A DNA stretch of 64,000 nucleotides. Origin: CBDFGN01 sp965247065. Lineage in GTDB: Bacteria; Bacteroidota; Bacteroidia; Cytophagales; Cyclobacteriaceae. Positions 18,679 to 26,418 of the stretch are shown here, one piece after another. The DNA lies in the NCBI GenBank assembly GCA_965247065.1, contig CBDFGN010000006.1, forward strand, positions 558,001-622,000, given 5' to 3'. Numbering within the stretch: the first letter of the stretch is position 1; the number at the start of each line of letters is the position of its first letter. Both the position numbers and the translations under genes were made by a program. The notes below the pieces were generated by a model. It made no database searches, was not told where the DNA came from, and worked only from the letters and a program-made list of their open reading frames with translations.

Positions 18679-18984
18679 AACTAAAGTTGCCTTAAGAAAT
18701 GTCAAGCACCACGAGCTCGTCCACAAAGATCCATAAAGAAGCGCAAAGCCTCAAAGAGGCCCTAGGATCCTTGAGGGAGTGGGGCCCTGGTCAACCCCTG
18801 TTCCGTCCTTTCTCTGAGTGGCAGCGAAAAGTCTTTTTCTCAATTTTCCATCCTTCTTTGGGGACTTCCCCGGAAGAGGGCGGGAGGAGGCTTTGTGCAG
18901 GATGGTCTATTCAATCGAACTCCAGTAAATGGAATCTATCTCTATCGGGATAGAGAATATATAATCTTAAAACAACTGAGATAA
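18679..18984 (+). other. Non-coding gap inside the catabolic cluster with a hairpin
   Basis: This 306-base gap separates the E1 beta and lipoyl genes. An open frame at 18699-18953 encodes low-complexity, family-less sequence and is not accepted as a gene. A perfect 7-bp stem (TCTCTAT at 18939-18945, ATAGAGA at 18950-18956, loop CGGG) lies 29 bases before the lipoyl gene. Around 18716-18755 there is a CACAAAGATCCATAAAG-type word resembling intergenic repeats elsewhere in the window. The gap may hold an internal promoter or processing site. Confidence 0.45.
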
Positions 18985-19236
18985 ATGGCAACAGAAATTA
19001 CCATGCCCAAGTTTGGAGAAACAATGGAGGAAGGGACCATTGTTGAATGGCAAAAACAAGTGGGTGACACTGTGGAAGAGGGCGAGATCCTGGTTATAGT
19101 CGATACAGACAAGAGTCAACTGGATGTTGAATCCAGCACATCCGGAACATTACTAAAAATCCTGGTCGGGACCGATCAAACGGTGCCCATACACACTCCC
19201 ATAGCTATTATTGGTAAAACAGGGGAAGAGGCATGA
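18985..19236 (+). CDS. Free-standing lipoyl-domain protein
   Basis: An 83-residue protein consisting of a single biotinyl/lipoyl domain: ITMPKFGETMEEGTIVEW, then VDTDKSQLDVES with the lipoyl-lysine in the TDKS turn (about residue 44), then a second beta-sheet. Normal E2 proteins carry this fold at the N-terminus of a 400-550-residue acyltransferase; here no peripheral-binding or catalytic domain follows. It follows the E1 alpha/beta genes and probably accepts their acyl group as a separate carrier. The acyl acceptor step and the E3 reoxidation must come from elsewhere. The next gene begins about 50 bases later. Confidence 0.88.
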   Translation: MATEITMPKFGETMEEGTIVEWQKQVGDTVEEGEILVIVDTDKSQLDVESSTSGTLLKILVGTDQTVPIHTPIAIIGKTGEEA

Positions 19237-19285
19237 CCATTTTTGTGAGCTTAATAATTCGTTTATCCTAAAAAAGTTAATTGGT

Positions 19286-20314
19286 ATGGCATTAATATCT
19301 GGAATTCTCGTCGCTGGCCTGGGAGGTGCTTCTGCCGGGGCACTTAGTTGGCCGATGAAACTAATGAAGAGGTTCGGTTTCGAGCAAACCTGGTTCCCGG
19401 GCATGTTGTTCGGATTGTTCTTTTTACCCTGGCTGATTACGCTAATGTTTTGCCCAAATGCTATTGATGCTTATCGTAGTGTGGATACGGAGGTAATTGT
19501 GAGATCCAATCTTTTTTCTTTGGCCTGGGGGATTGGGAACGTATTATTAGGCATTAGCCTGGTACGGATCGGAGCCTCATTGAGTTTTGCCATATTGAGT
19601 GGAATCGGCATACCCTTGGGAGTGATTGTCCCCATGGTATTCAAAGGCACTGGAAGATTCCAGGAGGCCGCCGATCTGAACTCCCCAGCTGGTCACGTCA
19701 TATTAGTCGCGACCCTGCTGATGCTGGTTGGTGTGGTCTTTGTCGCTCAGGCAGGTTTCGGGCGGGATAAGATGCTTGAAAAAAAGGATGAACGGTCCGG
19801 CAGTTTTCTGGGCGGTCTCATCATGTGCATTATTTCCGGTTTTTGCTCCGTCGGACCGGCTTTTGCGTTTGTCTACAGCCAGGCTCCCATTAGAAATGCC
19901 ATGCTGGAAAGGGGAGCTGGAGAATGGCCGTCGGCTATTGCCGTTTGGGCCCTGGGTATGTTTCTCGGTGCGCTTATCAATGTCGTTTACCCAGCGCTGC
20001 GTTTGACCAGGAACAAATCATGGAACGTATTGAAAGAAAACCCCAATGAGATCGGCCTCTCATTGATAGTAGGCCTTAATCTTTTTCTTGCCTTTGCCCT
20101 GTGGTTTCAGGGTATGCTTCTACTTGGGCCTTTGGGGGGGTCGGTCGGGTTCGGGATTTATTTTGCTCTGCAAATACTTGCAGCCCAGGGGCTTGGTTGG
20201 ATAAGCGGAGAGTGGCGAGGGGTACACGGTAAACCGGTCTACCAAATGTTAACCGCGGTTTCCGTTTTAGTGGTAGCGGCTGGAATTATGGCGTACGCGA
20301 GCACCTTAGGGTGA
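19286..20314 (+). CDS. RhaT-family sugar:proton symporter
   Basis: About 342 residues, close to RhaT (344 in E. coli), with about ten hydrophobic segments. The first helix MALISGILVAGLGGASAGAL leads into SWPMKLMKRFGFEQTW, matching the RhaT start. IISGFCSVGPAFAF and the LRLTRNKSWNV region also fit. The family imports L-rhamnose with protons, though this member is diverged, so related deoxysugars are possible. The ATG at 19286 is chosen because it begins the first membrane helix; a TTG at 19211 would overlap the lipoyl gene. With rhaM it supports a rhamnose-type substrate. Confidence 0.78.
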   Translation: MALISGILVAGLGGASAGALSWPMKLMKRFGFEQTWFPGMLFGLFFLPWLITLMFCPNAIDAYRSVDTEVIVRSNLFSLAWGIGNVLLGISLVRIGASLSFAILSGIGIPLGVIVPMVFKGTGRFQEAADLNSPAGHVILVATLLMLVGVVFVAQAGFGRDKMLEKKDERSGSFLGGLIMCIISGFCSVGPAFAFVYSQAPIRNAMLERGAGEWPSAIAVWALGMFLGALINVVYPALRLTRNKSWNVLKENPNEIGLSLIVGLNLFLAFALWFQGMLLLGPLGGSVGFGIYFALQILAAQGLGWISGEWRGVHGKPVYQMLTAVSVLVVAAGIMAYASTLG

Positions 20315-20362
20315 GATATGCTAACATTGCATTGGCTTCAATGCGTCCTTGACAATGATTTG

Positions 20363-23300
20363 ATGAAGTTAGCCGCAGTATTACTCCCTCTTTTTCTTCT
20401 CTTTTTGATTGCCTGCTCAGGCGCCGGACCTGTTCCCCGAAACCTGGAGACAAAACCAGTGGGGAATATACTCGGATTGGACCTTAATGAAATGGAGTTC
20501 AGCTGGGATCTGCACCAGTCTGCTGGACGTCAAATGGCCTACCAGATTCTTGTCGCCAGTGATGAAACAAAACTTGCTGCAGACTTTGGCGACCTGTGGG
20601 ACAGCGGATTTCGCTACACCCAAAAACGAAGCGGTATACTCTACCGGGGTAAGGCCATGGAACCGGGGGCCCAGGTCTGGTGGAAAGTAAGGATTTGGGA
20701 TGAGAGTAGTCAGGTAAGCGAATTCAGCGCACCAGCCGGCTTTCAAACTTCAGAATCAAGTCAAGAGCGCAAAAGGATTGTACTTCTGGGAGGCACATTG
20801 ATCTCTGAGATGGAAAGATACGCCTGGCTGGAAACGGCGATAACTGCCCGGTGGCCTCACCACGATATCACTTTCAGAAATTTGGGTTGGCCGGCAGACG
20901 ACATGTTTGGCAACGCCAGGTCGGGAGTTGGATCGGCCGAAAACACTAGATCCTGGGAACCACCGGATCCCGAAGAAGGCTACGGATTTACAGTGCTGAA
21001 GCGGCAGGTAGGCAAGGCCAGCCCAACTACCCTGATCGTTGGTTATGGTTCAGAGGCGGCATATGCTGACGACGAAGAAGCATATCGACGTTTTGCCGCA
21101 GGCTATGCGCGATTGCTTATTGAATTGGAATCTTATGGAACAAAACTTATTCTGCTTTCGCCGCATAGACACTGGAGAGCTAAAAATTCCATACCTGATC
21201 CATCCGAGCATAACCGGCGTCTGAAGCGTGCGTCTAACCTGATTGACAGCCTGGCAAGAGCCAGGGGGCATGTGTTCATTGATCTATTTGAAAAGCTAAA
21301 CCCCTTGGAAACCGGAATGGAATTTTCCGACAATGGCATCCGTCTTACTCAATACGGAGTCCAACGCATGGCCCAGGTGATTCTGGATGAATTGGGCTTA
21401 ACAAATCCTGAGTATGGAGTAAGCTTTTCCAGCGACGGAAAAGTCCTGGAATCGACTGGTGCAGAAATGGACAGGGTCGTAAAAACCAACAATGCAGTCA
21501 GATTTGATATCACCGCAGATCAGCTCAACGCTCCAGGTGTTATTTCCGTTCCGGGGGCGCATTTGCTGAAGATTGATGGAAAGACGGTCCATAAGGGGAA
21601 TTCAAGCCCTCTGGCTTCCTACATTCCCGATTCACTTCAGTTGGAAAAATTGCGACAGGCCATAATCAAAAAGAACCTGCTTCATCGGTTCAAGATCAAT
21701 CCCCTGAACAGCGCATACATTTACCTGTTCCGTCAGCACGAAATGGGACACCTTTCATCCGAGATGCAAGATTTTGATCGCTTGATCAAAGGCCAGGAGG
21801 AACTTATCGCCCTACTGCGCTTACCACAAACTCATCGGTATGAGGTGGAGGTTCTTGTGCCCTGGAAATCCCCCCAGAAATACTCTGATTACCGTGTCCC
21901 GAAAAACATCCCTAAACCTGACATCGCTGAAGAGCTAAAGGCCTTCACCGTTGCAGAAGGTTTCCAGATCAATCTTTACGCCGCCGATCCAATGATAGCC
22001 AATCCGATTAATCTAAGCTGGGACGCAAAGGGTCGAGCCTGGGTATCCATGAGCTCTACCTATCCTCAAATAAAACCCGGGCAACAGCCGAACGATCGCA
22101 TCGTGATACTGGAGGACACAGATCACGACAGACAGGCTGACAAGTACACTGTGTTTGCAGAGAATTTGCTAATGCCTCATTCCGTCATGCCGGTCAAGGG
22201 TGGGGCCTATGTGTGCAGCTCTACTGAATTACTGTTCCTGGCGGATGCAGACGGAGACGATCGCGCCGAAAGCCGGAGGGCGGTATTCTCTGGATTCGGT
22301 AATGCTGACATGCACCACACGATCCATGGTCTGCGCTGGGCGCCATGGGGAGATCTTCATTTCACTCAGTCCCTTTATATACATAGTTACATCCAAACTC
22401 CTCATGGAAGGCGTCAACTGAACGGAAGTGGCATATGGAAATTCAGACCAGAATCTGAAAGAATTGAAGTTTTTTCAAGAGGATTGGTCAATCCCTGGGG
22501 GCTCGCTTTTGACCAATGGGGCCAGGCATTTGCTACCGATGGGGCTGGCGGTGCAGGTGTGAATTACCTGTTTCCGGGATCGGCCCACAGGACTGCGGTG
22601 GGCGTGGGAAGGGTTATAGATGGTTTGCTGGAGGGAAAACCTAAGAACACCGGTGCCGAGATAATATACAGCTGCCACATGCCAAAGCGTTGGCAAGGAA
22701 GTCTTTTAGCCAATGACTATCGCCGCAACCGTACGGTTCGATATCAACTGACCGAAAGTGGGAGTGGGTATAAAGCTGAGGAAGTGGAAACGGTGATCCG
22801 CTCCAGCCATAGATCCTATCGGCCGATTGATATTAAAACCGGCCCTGACGGCGCAATCTATATTGTTGACTGGTATAATCCGATCATTGCCCACGGAGAA
22901 GTAGATTTCTACCACCCAAGTCGTGACAGGGCTCACGGAAGGATTTGGAGGCTTACCGCCGTAAACCGTCCGTTGGTCAGACGACCTCAAATTGGCAATT
23001 CTTCCATAGAAGGATTACTGGACCTGCTTAAGGCGCCCGAACAATTCACCCGAATGCAGGCCAACCGGGAGTTGGTCAAACGCGATTGCACTCCTGAGAG
23101 GCTTAGGAAATGGGTCAACCGACTTAGCCCGGCTGATCCAAATTACAATCACCATAGACTTGAGGCCTTGTGGCTTGGCGCGGCCCTTAATGCCCCTGAT
23201 ACACGATTGTTAGAGGAACTTCTGGGATCACCCGATCACCATGCTCGGGCGGCAGCTGTGCGGATGGTTGCGCATTGGAGAGGTAGAATACCGCCGAACA

Positions 23301-24778
23301 ACTACCTGGGCAAGATGGTGAGAGACAGGCATCCGCAGGTTCGGTTGGAAGCCGTGAATGCGTTGAGGGAGGAGGGAAGCCCCGAATCGGTCAATCTGGC
23401 GATGCGGGCACTCGATTATCCGCTGGACGATAACCTGGATTATACCATTTGGCTAACCGCAAGAACGCTCAAGGATCAGTGGTTGCCCCAAGCCCTGGCT
23501 GGAAAGCCGGTATTCGACGGCAAGCTAGAACGACTTACTTTTGCGCTGAAGGCTGCCTATAATCAGGAGGCCATGAAAGTGATGGTGAAATTGGTCAAGG
23601 AGGGTAAACTTACGGGACAAGACAAGCGAGAAGCGCTCTTCATGATAGCTGACCTGGGAGGCGCCGAAGAACTTGCGTTGGCACTTCAGGCCGCGGAGAA
23701 GGATGCGGATTTGGACCTCCTGCGGGCGTTGGCAAATGCGCCAGCTGCCAATGTAGCTGTCCCTGAAAATGGAGAAATTTTAGCCAATTTGCTGCGACAC
23801 CCTGAGGAATCGATTCGAACGGTTGCAGCACAATTGGCTGGTCGATGGAAGATTAAAGTAGTCAGGAGCCTGCTAAGGGATCAGGCAGGTAAATCATCGG
23901 CCGGCACTGCCGAGCGACTGGAGGCCGCAAGGGCTTTATTCGAAATAGGTGATTCAGCCTCTTTAGAGGAATTAGCCAAGGCAAACCCAAGCCTGGCTGT
24001 TCGCGCCACGGCGGCTGCGGCTTGGGCTGGCGCAAACCCAGAGGAAGCCGCCACTAACGCTGTGAATGTGCTTACCAACCTGGAATCAGCTGAGGATGCA
24101 GTGGTGATTCTGCAAGCCTATATTCGTCGTGAAGAAGGACCCGACATCCTTGCTGAAGCTCTATCCGGCAAGCAAGCTCCACGAGCCATCGCTGTTGAAG
24201 GTATTCGCTTAGCTCAATCTTCAGGACGCGATATGTCGAGTTTGATATCAGCCTTGACGGAAGCTGGCTCTTTGCAGGCCGTAGGCCAGACTCTTGATGG
24301 TGACCAGCGCGAATTACTTCTGAGTGAAGTGGAGACCAGCGGTGACTGGCGTCAAGGGCGGCAGATCTACTTTCGGGAGGAACTTCAGTGCAGCACTTGC
24401 CATTTGATCGATGGTATAGGGGGTAGTTTGGGACCGGATCTGAACTCAATTGGTGGATTTATGACTCCGCCCGCAATCCTTGAATCGTTGCTCGATCCTA
24501 GCGCCTACATCAAGGAAGGATATGAAACGGTTATTCTCACCAGTAAAGACGGGACCATCGTGAGCGGAACATTGAGGAGAAAGACGGATACCGAGGTGCT
24601 CCTCAACGACATAGCTGGTAATCTTATTTCGGTTAGTAATGAAAACATAGATAAGCTGGACAATAGCCAAGTGTCGCTAATGCCTGCAGGCCTGACCTCC
24701 ACGTTGCGTCACGATGAATTGGTCGATCTTATGCGATTTCTTACCAGCCTTGGTAAAGGAGATGGCAGGATATTCTGA
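20363..24778 (+). CDS. Five-part lipoprotein: GH78-like Fn3, SGNH-like, dehydrogenase propeller, HEAT, cytochrome c
   Basis: About 1471 residues from ATG 20363 (lipobox LFLIAC; ATG 20318 adds 15). Order: a domain like the N-terminal Fn3 of GH78 rhamnosidases (FSWDLHQSAGRQMAYQILV, LWDSGFRY, WWKVRIWDESSQ; residues about 30-135). Then an SGNH-hydrolase-like domain (about 140-370) whose block I reads LLGGTLISEM, with no GDS serine. Then the propeller of PVC-type membrane-bound dehydrogenases (about 530-880: NDRIVILEDTDHDRQADKY, GLVNPWGLAFDQWG). Then HEAT-like helices (about 880-1310). Last a c-type cytochrome with CSTCH (about 1360) and a MPAGL ligand loop. It likely oxidises a sugar-related substrate at the cell surface. 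SGNH plus PVC-cytochrome fusions are known in Planctomycetes; the leading Fn3 is unusual. Confidence 0.83.
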   Translation: MKLAAVLLPLFLLFLIACSGAGPVPRNLETKPVGNILGLDLNEMEFSWDLHQSAGRQMAYQILVASDETKLAADFGDLWDSGFRYTQKRSGILYRGKAMEPGAQVWWKVRIWDESSQVSEFSAPAGFQTSESSQERKRIVLLGGTLISEMERYAWLETAITARWPHHDITFRNLGWPADDMFGNARSGVGSAENTRSWEPPDPEEGYGFTVLKRQVGKASPTTLIVGYGSEAAYADDEEAYRRFAAGYARLLIELESYGTKLILLSPHRHWRAKNSIPDPSEHNRRLKRASNLIDSLARARGHVFIDLFEKLNPLETGMEFSDNGIRLTQYGVQRMAQVILDELGLTNPEYGVSFSSDGKVLESTGAEMDRVVKTNNAVRFDITADQLNAPGVISVPGAHLLKIDGKTVHKGNSSPLASYIPDSLQLEKLRQAIIKKNLLHRFKINPLNSAYIYLFRQHEMGHLSSEMQDFDRLIKGQEELIALLRLPQTHRYEVEVLVPWKSPQKYSDYRVPKNIPKPDIAEELKAFTVAEGFQINLYAADPMIANPINLSWDAKGRAWVSMSSTYPQIKPGQQPNDRIVILEDTDHDRQADKYTVFAENLLMPHSVMPVKGGAYVCSSTELLFLADADGDDRAESRRAVFSGFGNADMHHTIHGLRWAPWGDLHFTQSLYIHSYIQTPHGRRQLNGSGIWKFRPESERIEVFSRGLVNPWGLAFDQWGQAFATDGAGGAGVNYLFPGSAHRTAVGVGRVIDGLLEGKPKNTGAEIIYSCHMPKRWQGSLLANDYRRNRTVRYQLTESGSGYKAEEVETVIRSSHRSYRPIDIKTGPDGAIYIVDWYNPIIAHGEVDFYHPSRDRAHGRIWRLTAVNRPLVRRPQIGNSSIEGLLDLLKAPEQFTRMQANRELVKRDCTPERLRKWVNRLSPADPNYNHHRLEALWLGAALNAPDTRLLEELLGSPDHHARAAAVRMVAHWRGRIPPNNYLGKMVRDRHPQVRLEAVNALREEGSPESVNLAMRALDYPLDDNLDYTIWLTARTLKDQWLPQALAGKPVFDGKLERLTFALKAAYNQEAMKVMVKLVKEGKLTGQDKREALFMIADLGGAEELALALQAAEKDADLDLLRALANAPAANVAVPENGEILANLLRHPEESIRTVAAQLAGRWKIKVVRSLLRDQAGKSSAGTAERLEAARALFEIGDSASLEELAKANPSLAVRATAAAAWAGANPEEAATNAVNVLTNLESAEDAVVILQAYIRREEGPDILAEALSGKQAPRAIAVEGIRLAQSSGRDMSSLISALTEAGSLQAVGQTLDGDQRELLLSEVETSGDWRQGRQIYFREELQCSTCHLIDGIGGSLGPDLNSIGGFMTPPAILESLLDPSAYIKEGYETVILTSKDGTIVSGTLRRKTDTEVLLNDIAGNLISVSNENIDKLDNSQVSLMPAGLTSTLRHDELVDLMRFLTSLGKGDGRIF

Positions 24779-24803
24779 CCAATTGAAAAAATGCAGCAAA
24801 CTG

Positions 24804-26183
24804 ATGTCCTCAAATCTCACTTACCAAACGTGGTTGAACCAGAAAGGCGCATCGTTAGGAGCGAACGACCAGTTCGCCAGAAACGCACCACTCCCTGGCC
24901 CTAACATGGAGGGAAGTAAGCCTACAAACACTCGTTATTGGGTCATCGCGTCTGCCGCTACTCTGGCTGTAATCACTTACATCCACCGGGTCGCTATTTC
25001 CCAGGCTGCGCCCTTCATCATCGAAGAACTCAACCTTAGCAAGGTGGAAATGGGTTGGGTGTTCGCTTCTTTCGCCCTGTCTTACTCATTGTTTCAGGTT
25101 CCCGGTGGATGGATGAGTGATTGGAAGGGCCCCCGCCGGGTGCTCACCACCATTGTATTGTGGTGGTCCCTGTTCACCGCTGCCACTGGTTGGGCCTGGA
25201 ACCTTGGATCGCTGTTGATGATGCGGTTCCTTTTTGGGGCCGGCCAAGGAGGTGGGTTCCCGGTCCTAACCAAAACGTTTACCACCTGGTTACACCCAAG
25301 AGAGCGCGTCCGTGCACAGGGTCTGATGTGGCTGGCTGCCCGTTGGGGAGGAGCTTTCACTCCGTTGCTAATCGTGTATCTATTGCAATTCTTTTCTTGG
25401 CGCCAGGCTTTCGAGCTGATCGCAGTTCTAGGCATCGTCTGGGCCGCTTTGTTTTGGCGTTGGTACCGGGATAACCCCCGAGAGCATCCTGATGTCAACG
25501 TGGCTGAAATGGCCATTCTGCAAGCCTCTGCAGAAACCGCCTCCGGACACGGTGATGTTCCTTGGAAACGCTTCTTTCGCAGTCGTACGGTTTGGCTGTT
25601 GTGGATTCAATACTTCTGCATTGGCTACGGTACCTATTTCTATATCACCTGGCTGCCGACCTACTTGCAAGAAGATCGGGGGCAGTCTATGGAACAAAGC
25701 GCCTTGCTCTCTGTTTTGCCTCTATTCATGGCAGGGCTGGGGTCGCTGTTTTCCGGGTTTATCGTGAGACCGATTGAACGCTGGATAGGTAGCCGGGTAA
25801 AATCGCGACGGTACATTGCAAGCTTGGGATTCACTTTGGCCGGCATTCTACTGGCCTTCTCGGTGTCTCTCAACGAACCGATTTGGGCGCTCGTTATCAT
25901 CGGCATCTCCTCCTTCGCCAGTGATTTTGTCATGCCGACTAGTTGGAGTGCCTGTATGGATGTAGGTGGGAAATATGCCGGCAGCCTCTCAGGCTCGATG
26001 AATACGGCAGGTAATATTGCCGGCTTTGTGGCCCCGGCAACCGTAGCCTATATCCTCTTATGGTCCAACCAAAACTGGGCCCTGACTTTCTACATATCCT
26101 GCGGAGTCTATTTTGCCGGTGCGATCTGCTGGCTCTTTATCGACCCAGTGTCACCTCTCGATCGTGAGGAGCCAAGCCATTGA
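24804..26183 (+). CDS. MFS transporter, anion:cation symporter type
   Basis: About 459 residues from ATG 24804; ATG 24906 (MEGSKPTNTRYWV) is also possible and would remove a polar leader. Twelve predicted helices are visible. SQAAPFIIEELNLSKVEMGW, the GGWMSDWKGPRR loop-2-type motif and GAGQGGGFPVLTKTF are characteristic of the ACS family (hexuronate, glucarate and related acid transporters). It therefore probably imports a sugar acid rather than a neutral sugar. It is the last gene of the cluster that starts at 12530 and overlaps nothing if the later starts are used. Confidence 0.8.
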   Translation: MSSNLTYQTWLNQKGASLGANDQFARNAPLPGPNMEGSKPTNTRYWVIASAATLAVITYIHRVAISQAAPFIIEELNLSKVEMGWVFASFALSYSLFQVPGGWMSDWKGPRRVLTTIVLWWSLFTAATGWAWNLGSLLMMRFLFGAGQGGGFPVLTKTFTTWLHPRERVRAQGLMWLAARWGGAFTPLLIVYLLQFFSWRQAFELIAVLGIVWAALFWRWYRDNPREHPDVNVAEMAILQASAETASGHGDVPWKRFFRSRTVWLLWIQYFCIGYGTYFYITWLPTYLQEDRGQSMEQSALLSVLPLFMAGLGSLFSGFIVRPIERWIGSRVKSRRYIASLGFTLAGILLAFSVSLNEPIWALVIIGISSFASDFVMPTSWSACMDVGGKYAGSLSGSMNTAGNIAGFVAPATVAYILLWSNQNWALTFYISCGVYFAGAICWLFIDPVSPLDREEPSH

Positions 26184-26329
26184 CCAAAATCTACTAAACC
26201 ATTAAACTTGGCAACCAAAACTCTTTGCTTCCACATTCATCCCCGGTGGCCCTTGGTGGTTAAACAAAAATAAACCACTGAGTTTGTAGAATTTATGCAG
26301 GGGAAATGAGGAATCCATCAGCCATCGCC

Positions 26330-26396
26330 CATTTTCTCAATTTTCAATTTTCAATTCTCAATTCCCAATCTTGAATCCCGAGGCACTCGGGGTCAA
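26330..26396. terminator. Repetitive A/T stretch plus hairpin between convergent genes
   Basis: Between convergent MFS genes, TCAATTTTCAATTTTCAATT-like words at about 26336-26370 precede a hairpin CCCGAG/CTCGGG (26377-26382 and 26386-26391, loop GCA). The position suits a shared terminator, although no clear U-tract follows. The rest of 26184-26418 includes a GGTGGTTAAACAAA word typical of intergenic repeats. Confidence 0.35.
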
Positions 26397-26418
26397 ACCT
26401 TTACGGTTAAAACAGATT

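Noticed and set aside
18699..18953. Open frame for an 84-residue protein in the E1 beta to lipoyl gap
   Set aside because: Composition is Ser/Arg/Pro-rich without a recognisable motif, and the stretch carries intergenic repeat words.
18985..19236. Acyl carrier or biotin carboxyl carrier protein
   Set aside because: The TDKS lysine turn and the E1 neighbours fit a lipoyl domain better than a biotin MKM site or an acyl carrier DSL site.
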